In this document: positions 6,350-10,872 of the stretch, in pieces
Layout: each line of letters starts with the position of its first letter
How positions within the stretch are numbered: position 1 is the stretch's first letter
Assembly (NCBI GenBank): GCA_946886845.1
Contig: CAMPJH010000040.1
Span: 1 to 10,872, forward strand
Length of the DNA stretch: 10,872 bases
Direction of reading: 5' to 3'
From: an uncultured Sphingomonas sp.
GTDB lineage: Bacteria > Pseudomonadota > Alphaproteobacteria > Sphingomonadales > Sphingomonadaceae
Notes under the pieces: model-generated
What the model was told of the DNA's origin: nothing
Databases searched by the model: none
Seen by the model: the letters and a program-made list of their open reading frames with translations, nothing else
Translations under genes and position numbers: made by a program

Positions 6350-7144
6350 GTGAGCAAGCGGCTGAAGATCATCTCGTGGAACATCAACTCGGTGCGGGCG
6401 CGGACCGGGCTGGTCGAGCGGCTGGTCGCCGAGGAGCAGCCCGATATCCTGTGCCTGCAGGAAACCAAGGTTCTCGACAGCATCTTCCCGGCCGATCTCT
6501 TCCAGCGCCACGGCTATGTCCATCACGCCCTCAACGGCCAGCGGATGCACCACGGGGTGGCGATCCTCAGCCGGATCCCCCTGGCCGAACCGGGCCGGCA
6601 CGACTGGCAGGACAATGGCGAAGCGCGCCACGTGGGGGTCCGGCTCGAGTGCGGGATCCGGCTCGAGAACGTCTATGTCCCGGCCGGCGGCGACATGCCG
6701 GACCGGACGGTCAATCCCAAGTTCGGTCAGAAACTCGACTTCATCGAGCGGATGACCCGGTGGTCCGAGACGCTCGCCGAGCCAACCCTGATCGTCGGCG
6801 ATTTCAACGTCGCGCCGCTCGAGTGCGACGTGTGGAGCCACAAGGCGCTGCTGAACGTCGTCAGCCACACGCCGGTCGAGGTCGAGGCGCTCGGGCGGCT
6901 GCGCCAGGCACATGACTGGATCGATATCGGCCGCCGCTTCGTCCCGGCGCCCGAGCGCTGCTTCACCTGGTGGAGCTACCGCTCGCCCGACTGGACCCGG
7001 AACGATCGCGGCCGGCGTCTCGATCATATGTGGGCGTCGCCGGCGCTTGCCGACCACATTGTCGCGCATAAGGTCCTCGAGCCGTGCCGCAACTGGGAGC
7101 GGCCGTCCGACCATGTGCCGCTGATTTGCGAGCTTGCGCCTTGA
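6350..7144 (+). CDS. xth: Exodeoxyribonuclease III / AP endonuclease (XthA family)
   Basis: A 264-residue member of the endonuclease/exonuclease/phosphatase fold, close to the 268 residues of E. coli Xth. The catalytic landmarks are all present: WNINSVRAR (N11), LCLQETK (metal-binding E38), YVPAGG, GDFNVAP (D151, N153) and the C-terminal SDHVPL (D254, H255). The enzyme cleaves 5' to abasic sites in base excision repair and has 3'-5' exonuclease and 3'-phosphatase activity. The start is GTG at 6350, with no convincing Shine-Dalgarno. An in-frame ATG at 6293 was rejected because it lies in the terminator loop and adds residues upstream of the family's normal N-terminus. The gene overlaps ribA by TTGA. 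It has almost no room for its own promoter between the terminator and the start. Confidence 0.92.
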   Translation: MSKRLKIISWNINSVRARTGLVERLVAEEQPDILCLQETKVLDSIFPADLFQRHGYVHHALNGQRMHHGVAILSRIPLAEPGRHDWQDNGEARHVGVRLECGIRLENVYVPAGGDMPDRTVNPKFGQKLDFIERMTRWSETLAEPTLIVGDFNVAPLECDVWSHKALLNVVSHTPVEVEALGRLRQAHDWIDIGRRFVPAPERCFTWWSYRSPDWTRNDRGRRLDHMWASPALADHIVAHKVLEPCRNWERPSDHVPLICELAP

Positions 7145-8187
7145 GCGATTCGCAGCTGCAGCGGGCGATCGCGGCGCTCCGGACCGGTCGGCCGGTCAGG
7201 ATCGAATCGAAGCGGACGTTGACGATTCTCTCGGTCGAGACTGGCGACGCTGCCATGCTGGTCGAGCTCGATCCGGAAGCCCGAGCGCCCCTGTTGATCA
7301 GCGGATGGCGCGCCGCGGCGCTGTCGCTGGCCAACCGCCGCGATGCCGCCGATCCCGCCGGGCCGGTGCTGATCCAGCGCGCCGACTGGCTCGACCCGGA
7401 GGCGGCGCGAGCGTTGGCCGACCCTGGCCTCGATGCCGATAGGCCGCCGCTGGGGCCGCTGAGCCCGATCGCATTGACCGACTTAATTGCCGCCACAGCG
7501 GCGCTTCGGTTGGCCCGCCTGGCGGGATTGCTCCCGGCGCTCTGGATCGTCGAGGCCGCGCCAGGGGCGGTCGCGGTGGCGACGGAAGCGCTGGCCGGGA
7601 CGTCAGCCGACGTCAGCCTGGTTGCCCGCGCCCGCTTGCCGCTCGAGGATATGCCGGAAACGCAGATCGCCGCCTTCCGCGCCAGTGACGACGGCCAGGA
7701 CCATGTCGCCTTGATCGTCGGCGCCTTCGGCGGGGCGCCGCCGCTGGTCCGGCTGCACAGCGAGTGCCTGACCGGAGACGTGTTCGGGTCGTTGAAATGC
7801 GATTGCGGCCCGCAACTCAGGGAGGCGCTGCGGCTGATCGGCGCCGCCGGCGGCGGAGTCCTGCTTTACCTCCGGCAGGAAGGGCGCGGAATCGGCCTCG
7901 CCAACAAGCTACGCGCCTACGCGCTCCAGGATCGCGGTTTCGACACGGTCGACGCCAACCTTCGGCTCGGCTTCGCCGACGACGAGCGCGACTATGCGCA
8001 TGCGGCAGCGATCCTGCGCGCATTGGGAATCGGCGAAGTGCGGTTGCTGACCAACAATCCGGCCAAGGTCGACGGGCTGGAGAGGGCCGGGATCCGGGTC
8101 GCCGAGCGAGTCGGCCACCACATGCCGGCCAACCCGCACAATGCCGATTATATAGCCACCAAGCGCAAGAAGAGCGGGCACATTTAG
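7141..8187 (+). CDS. ribA: GTP cyclohydrolase II with N-terminal extension
   Basis: A 348-residue protein whose C-terminal half (about 160-348) is a full GTP cyclohydrolase II. It contains RLHSECLTGDVFGSLKCDCG with zinc ligands C209, C220 and C222, RQEGRGIGLANK (R245 onward), DTVDANLRLGF and LLTNNPAKV. It opens GTP to 2,5-diamino-6-ribosylamino-pyrimidinone phosphate, the first step of riboflavin synthesis. The E. coli enzyme is only 196 residues; here about 150 extra N-terminal residues lack the RibB (DHBP synthase) ENEGD motif, so this is not the common RibBA bifunctional enzyme. The extension resembles what I recall from sphingomonad RibA proteins. The start TTG at 7141 overlaps the xth stop; the only upstream in-frame candidate is a GTG at 7084, deep in xth. 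Translation is probably coupled to xth. Confidence 0.9.
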   Translation: MSDSQLQRAIAALRTGRPVRIESKRTLTILSVETGDAAMLVELDPEARAPLLISGWRAAALSLANRRDAADPAGPVLIQRADWLDPEAARALADPGLDADRPPLGPLSPIALTDLIAATAALRLARLAGLLPALWIVEAAPGAVAVATEALAGTSADVSLVARARLPLEDMPETQIAAFRASDDGQDHVALIVGAFGGAPPLVRLHSECLTGDVFGSLKCDCGPQLREALRLIGAAGGGVLLYLRQEGRGIGLANKLRAYALQDRGFDTVDANLRLGFADDERDYAHAAAILRALGIGEVRLLTNNPAKVDGLERAGIRVAERVGHHMPANPHNADYIATKRKKSGHI

Positions 8188-8197
8188 TTCGATGCTC

Positions 8198-8215
8198 GCC
8201 ATGCCCCGGCATGGC
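8198..8215. terminator. Palindromic hairpin between convergent ribA and yggS
   Basis: GCCATGCC (8198-8205) pairs with GGCATGGC (8208-8215), giving about 7 bp with a 4-base loop. It lies 10 bases past the ribA stop and 8 bases past the end of the facing gene. It lacks U-tracts on either strand but is placed to act for both transcripts. Confidence 0.45.
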
Positions 8216-8223
8216 TGCGCGTC

Positions 8224-8877
8224 TCACTCGAATAGCGCCGTCCCTACCCGCACCGCGGTCGAGCCGAGCATGACCGCCGCTTTGTAATCGGCGGACATGC
8301 CCATGCCGAGCCCCTCAACTGCATTGTCGCGCGCAATCTTGGTGAGCAAGGCGAAGAAGGGCGACGGCTCGAGCCCCAGCGGCGGAATGCACATCAGACC
8401 GGCGAGCGGCAGCGGCGACTGACGCACCGCACCAACCAGCTCGCCGACCTCGCCGATCGAGCAGCCGCCCTTTTGCGGCTCATCGCCGACATTGACCTGC
8501 ACCCAGACGGAAGGGGCTTTTCCTGCCTTGTCCGCAGCGTTGACCAAGGCATCGAGAAGCGAGCGGCGGTCGAGCGAATGGATCGAATCGAACAGGCCGA
8601 CGGCGTCGCCGGCCTTGTTCGACTGCAGCCGGCCGATGCAATGGAGCCGAATGTCGGGGTAGCGCTCCAGCAGCGGCGGCCATTTCTCCAGCGCCTCCTG
8701 CACCCGGCTTTCGCCGAAGTCGCGCTGGCCGACGGCTATCAGCTCCTCAATCTCGTCGGCGGTGCGGGACTTGCTGACCGCGATCAGGGAAATCTCGCCC
8801 GGGCTCCTCCGCGCAACCTTCGCCGCCGCGGCAATGCCGTCCAGAATCTCCTGCCGGCGCTGTTCGGCGCTGCTCAT
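8224..8877 (-). CDS. YggS/PLPBP-family pyridoxal-phosphate homeostasis protein
   Basis: A 217-residue single-domain fold III PLP protein. The PLP lysine is K36 in LIAVSK, the same position as in E. coli YggS. Other family blocks are IGRLQSNK, VWVQVNVGDEPQKGG, GLMCIPP, GMGMSADY and VRVGTALF. Members bind PLP without known enzymatic activity and balance PLP, amino-acid and keto-acid pools in the cytoplasm. One difference stands out: the family segment FGENxVQE reads FGESRVQE here (S57). The start is supported by the K36 spacing, yet no Shine-Dalgarno precedes it. A TATACC box 9 bases upstream raises the possibility of a leaderless transcript. It is head to head with the ThiE-like gene, with only 23 bases between starts. 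Confidence 0.92.
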   Translation of the reverse strand: MSSAEQRRQEILDGIAAAAKVARRSPGEISLIAVSKSRTADEIEELIAVGQRDFGESRVQEALEKWPPLLERYPDIRLHCIGRLQSNKAGDAVGLFDSIHSLDRRSLLDALVNAADKAGKAPSVWVQVNVGDEPQKGGCSIGEVGELVGAVRQSPLPLAGLMCIPPLGLEPSPFFALLTKIARDNAVEGLGMGMSADYKAAVMLGSTAVRVGTALFE

Positions 8878-8900
8878 AAGATCAGGGTATAGGAAGCGCG

Positions 8901-9377
8901 ATGAACCGCCGCCAGAGCAGCATCCCGCGACAATGGCTGGTCGCAGATGGCCGCTTGGGCGAGGCGTTATGGCGCGCGCTTCGCAGACTTCCGCGCGGAA
9001 GCGGCGTCCTTATTCTCTACCGCGAGCTGCCAGACCGGGAGCGGGCCCGGCTGATCGCCAAGCTCAGGCGAACCGCTGGAACGCGTGGCTTGATCCTCGC
9101 CGACGAAGCGAACGGCGAAGCGGCCCGAATCCACGATGTCCGCGAGCTAAGGCGCGCCGGCCTGGCTGGCCGTCCGCTGATCTTCCTCTCGCCGATGTTC
9201 GAAACCCGGAGCCATCCTGGATGGGCGCCGCAGCCGAGGATGCGGGCCGCGACGCTCATCCGACTGGCGAAGGCGCCCGTGATTGCGCTGGGCGGGATGG
9301 ACGCGAGTCGCTTCCGGCGCGTCGCGCGTCTCGGATTTCAGGGTTGGGCTGGAATTGACGCCTGGATCAGAATTTGA
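8901..9377 (+). CDS. Short ThiE/TenI-like (thiamine phosphate synthase family) protein
   Basis: A 158-residue protein with traces of the ThiE/TenI barrel. WLVADG (12-17) is a first strand, VLILYRELP (36-44) a second, and GLILADEA (63-70) a third. IFLSPMFETRSHPGW (94-108) matches the SPxFxTxSH phosphate-site loop, and VIALGGMD (127-134) with GFQGWAGID (145-153) matches the C-terminal phosphate-binding strands. ThiE proteins are about 210 residues; this one is shortened, mainly around the fourth and fifth strands, and the HLGQ-type segment reads RIHDVREL (76-83). It may be an active compact TenI-like protein or a non-catalytic relative, so synthase activity is not certain. AGGAAG (8891-8896) lies 4 bases before the ATG. 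Its last 11 bases overlap the end of the opposing porin-like gene. Confidence 0.7.
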   Translation: MNRRQSSIPRQWLVADGRLGEALWRALRRLPRGSGVLILYRELPDRERARLIAKLRRTAGTRGLILADEANGEAARIHDVRELRRAGLAGRPLIFLSPMFETRSHPGWAPQPRMRAATLIRLAKAPVIALGGMDASRFRRVARLGFQGWAGIDAWIRI

Positions 9378-10074
9378 AGGCAGTGCCGATGTAGACGGCC
9401 TGGCTGTCGACGCGGTTGTCGGTCAGCGTCGTGATCCGGTCACGCTCGATCTTGTAGCGCACGCCGCCGGTCACCGAGAGCCGCTTGCTCACCGCATAGG
9501 AGCCGCCGACGTCGAGCGCATAATTGTCGGGATCGCGAAGCGCCGGAGCCGCCTTGCCTTCGGCTCGGTCGGCGGAAACCGCGACCCGGCCGGTAAAGCG
9601 CGGCAGCGAATAGCTGACTCCGACGGTGGCGCTTTCGCGACCGTCGATCGGCGAGCCGGCCGGCCTCACCTTGCCGACGTCGCCCGAGACCGCGAACCGG
9701 CGCCAGCCGACCGCCACTCCGAGATTGTAGCTGACCGGGGCAAGCGCGCTGACCGGCGATGCCGAGCTGTTCGAAGCCAGTTGCTGCGGCGAGGTGGCGC
9801 GAGCGCGGATTGCAACCCGGACCTGCGAAGGCCGGCTCTTGGCCGCCGCCGGAGTGAACTTGAAATCGCCGAGCGACGGCGCGCGACCCGAGAAGGTCGC
9901 CGCAAGCCGCGGATCGGCGGAGGCCGGAGTGAAACCGAAATCGGGGCTGAGGCTGAGCGAAACCGCCGGAGCGCGCTTTTCCGAATCGCCGGCAGCGAGC
10001 GCGGGCGACAGCAGCAGGCCCACCGCGCCGAGCGCGACGGTCAGTTTCGCTGCATTGAAACGCCCTAGTTTCAC
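9367..10074 (-). CDS. Porin-like outer-membrane beta-barrel protein
   Basis: A 235-residue exported protein. A signal peptide (residues 1 to about 27, KLGRFNAAKLTVALG then a hydrophobic core ending ALAA) precedes a low-complexity mature N-terminus. Two similar blocks, DFGFTPASA (45-53) and DFKFTPAAA (70-78), repeat at 25 residues. From about residue 83 the pattern is alternating amphipathic strands (SYNLGVAVGWRRFAVSGDV, ATVGVSYSLPRFTGRVAVSA, YALDVGGSYAVSKRLSVTGG), ending in AFKF with the terminal phenylalanine expected by the BAM machinery. It resembles the C-terminal part of Gram-negative porins, at about two-thirds of usual length; substrate unknown. The start is GTG with AGGGAG (10089-10084) 9 bases upstream, which also places the signal peptide correctly; the frame stays open further upstream without support. 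Confidence 0.78.
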   Translation of the reverse strand: MKLGRFNAAKLTVALGAVGLLLSPALAAGDSEKRAPAVSLSLSPDFGFTPASADPRLAATFSGRAPSLGDFKFTPAAAKSRPSQVRVAIRARATSPQQLASNSSASPVSALAPVSYNLGVAVGWRRFAVSGDVGKVRPAGSPIDGRESATVGVSYSLPRFTGRVAVSADRAEGKAAPALRDPDNYALDVGGSYAVSKRLSVTGGVRYKIERDRITTLTDNRVDSQAVYIGTAFKF

Positions 10075-10083
10075 GCGAGTCAG

Positions 10084-10089
10084 CTCCCT
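10084..10089 (-). promoter_or_regulatory. Ribosome binding site deciding a GTG start
   Basis: AGGGAG on the minus strand ends 9 bases before GTG at 10074, which opens a good signal peptide. It decides that start over longer in-frame options reaching to 10215. Confidence 0.7.
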
Positions 10090-10194
10090 GTTCGCGATTC
10101 CATATAGGCTGGCGAACCTGAAGGTTCCATGACCGGAATCGATTCGGCACGACTCTGTTGCAGTTCCACAACAAACGCTCTGTCGAAGCGCCGC

Positions 10195-10222
10195 TTGCGG
10201 CGTTACAGCCAGCATCTATAAC
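10195..10222 (+). promoter_or_regulatory. Candidate promoter for DUF3576 lipoprotein and leuS
   Basis: TTGCGG (10195-10200) and TATAAC (10217-10222) are separated by 16 bases. A start near 10229 would leave a leader of about 28 bases holding the GAGGAT ribosome binding site at 10245-10250. The hexamers match the sigma-70 consensus reasonably well. Confidence 0.5.
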
Positions 10223-10256
10223 GCCCGCTCGCAACATTTTCACTCGAGGATCGCCG

Positions 10257-10688
10257 ATGTCTCCCGTCAAGCTTACCGCCGCGCTGGCCCTCGCTGCCCT
10301 GGCGGTCTCCGGATGCGCCCGCAACCAGCCGCTTCCGACCCAGGTCGCGCCGTCGAGAATGACCACTATCGGCGTCAACGGCTATTTGTGGCAGGCGGCG
10401 CTGGACACCGTCTCGTTCGCTCCGCTGCTCCAGGCGGACGCCAATAGCGGGGTGATCATCACCGACTGGTATGCCAACCCGCAGTCGCCAAGCGAGCGGG
10501 TCAAGCTGACCGTCAGCATTCTCGATGCGGAACTTCGCGCCGATGCCTTGCGAGTCGCCGCGGCCCGCCAGGTGATGCAGAACGGCGTCTGGGTCGAAGC
10601 GCCGGTCACCGCCGCGACCGTCCAGAAGCTCGAAGACATCATCCTGACCCGTGCCCGTGACATTCGCCGCACAACGCTTCCCGGATAA
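10257..10688 (+). CDS. DUF3576-family lipoprotein
   Basis: A 143-residue protein with a lipoprotein signal: KLTAALALAALAVSGC places the lipidated cysteine at C20 in an AVSGC lipobox. The mature part matches what I know of DUF3576: TTIGVNGYLWQAALDTVSF, LLQADANSGVIITDWY and SERVKLTVSILDAELRADAL, ending in a helical VQKLEDIILTRARDIRR. Function is unknown; it is an envelope lipoprotein, possibly passed on by LolA. The start ATG has GAGGAT 6 bases upstream, and the frame's longer upstream part (to a TTG at 10158) lacks a signal sequence. It lies 15 bases before leuS, an arrangement I recall from many alphaproteobacteria, suggesting co-transcription with leuS and perhaps the outer-membrane assembly gene lptE that often follows it, which is beyond this window. 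Confidence 0.88.
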   Translation: MSPVKLTAALALAALAVSGCARNQPLPTQVAPSRMTTIGVNGYLWQAALDTVSFAPLLQADANSGVIITDWYANPQSPSERVKLTVSILDAELRADALRVAAARQVMQNGVWVEAPVTAATVQKLEDIILTRARDIRRTTLPG

Positions 10689-10703
10689 GCCTTGGATCAA
10701 TCC

Positions 10704-10872
10704 ATGACCGGCCGCTTCGACCCGGCGGTCGCGGACGTTCGCTGGCAAAAGCGCTGGGACGACGAGCGCTGCTTCATCGCCGACCCCGACAGCGGCAAGC
10801 CGACGACATACGTGCTGGAGATGTTCCCCTATCCGTCGGGGCGCATCCACATGGGCCATGTCCGCAACTACA
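10704..10872 (+). CDS. leuS: Leucyl-tRNA synthetase, N-terminal fragment (cut by window end)
   Basis: Only the first 56 codons are inside the window. They read as a class I leucyl-tRNA synthetase N-terminus: [16 protein letters not shown], then [20 protein letters not shown], which contains the ATP-binding HIGH motif as HMGH (H49-H52) in the PYPSGxxHMGHxRNY context specific to LeuRS. The enzyme charges tRNA-Leu with leucine in the cytoplasm. ATG at 10704 is preferred; an in-frame TTG at 10692 would add four residues. The Shine-Dalgarno is weak (GGAT at 10694). It follows the DUF3576 lipoprotein gene by 15 bases and probably shares its promoter. Confidence 0.95.
   Translation, partial: MTGRFDPAVADVRWQKRWDDERCFIADPDSGKPTTYVLEMFPYPSGRIHMGHVRNY

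Larger units (their letters stand above)
10075..10256. promoter_or_regulatory. Divergent regulatory region with GANTC cluster and palindromes
   Basis: This 182-base gap separates the porin-like gene from the DUF3576/leuS unit. It holds five GANTC sites (10077, 10096, 10136, 10141, 10151), the target of the cell-cycle methylase CcrM in many alphaproteobacteria. It also holds a 14-base inverted repeat GAACCT-GA-AGGTTC (10114-10127). A minus-strand TATATG (reverse complement of CATATA, 10106-10101) is the likely -10 of the porin-like gene and lies next to the palindrome. A further short repeat TGTTG/CAACA spans 10156-10173. No coding sequence is supported here. Confidence 0.5.

Noticed and set aside
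7084..7086. GTG as the ribA start
   Set aside because: It lies 60 bases inside xth with no ribosome binding site; TTG at the xth stop fits coupling and the usual N-terminus better, though TTG remains a prediction.
6167..7114. 315-residue minus-strand open frame opposite xth
   Set aside because: Shadow of xth, and it also reads through the terminator and RNA structures.
10107..10128. EcfG-type stress promoter based on GGAAC on the minus strand
   Set aside because: No GTT-type -10 at 16-17 bases downstream of GGAAC.
10203..10859. 218-residue minus-strand open frame opposite the DUF3576 gene and leuS
   Set aside because: Covers two recognised plus-strand genes and their promoter; no motif, no ribosome binding site.

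Overview
This is an ordinary chromosomal window from an alphaproteobacterium, most likely of the order Sphingomonadales (Sphingomonas or a close relative). The evidence is the high G+C content, the dense layout, and the family content and order: ftsK-lolA-xth, a GTP cyclohydrolase II with a long N-terminal extension, a DUF3576 lipoprotein directly upstream of leuS, and a thioredoxin-TPR protein followed by a LON-domain protein. The taxonomic call rests on remembered family and synteny resemblance, not on a search. There is no sign of phage, insertion sequence, CRISPR array or horizontal transfer, and I see no unknown multi-gene system.

Layout from left to right. A tRNA-Gly(GCC) gene sits on the minus strand (4-78). 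A two-gene plus-strand unit follows: a CnoX-type thioredoxin/TPR protein (TTG start) overlapping a LON substrate-binding-domain protein by ATGA. Converging on it with a 4-base gap is a minus-strand FAD monooxygenase of the UbiH/UbiF family, which is divergent from ftsK (DNA translocase). Next come lolA (periplasmic lipoprotein carrier), a 206-base spacer holding a probable small RNA that ends in a strong intrinsic terminator, then xth (exonuclease III family) and ribA, coupled by a TTGA overlap. A minus-strand PLP-homeostasis protein (YggS/PLPBP) converges on ribA. Head to head with it is a short ThiE/TenI-like protein, whose end overlaps the end of a minus-strand outer-membrane porin-like gene. 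A 182-base divergent region then leads to a DUF3576 lipoprotein and the first 56 codons of leuS, cut by the window edge.

Functionally the window mixes envelope biogenesis (lolA, porin-like protein, DUF3576 lipoprotein), cofactor supply or handling (ribA, ubiquinone hydroxylase, YggS, ThiE-like), DNA maintenance and segregation (ftsK, xth), proteostasis (CnoX-like, LON-domain) and translation (tRNA-Gly, leuS).

The parts most worth a second look are non-coding. One is the structured, terminator-ended transcript candidate between lolA and xth, together with the lack of room for an xth promoter behind that terminator. The other is a cluster of five GANTC sites plus a 14-base inverted repeat in the porin/DUF3576 divergent promoter region.
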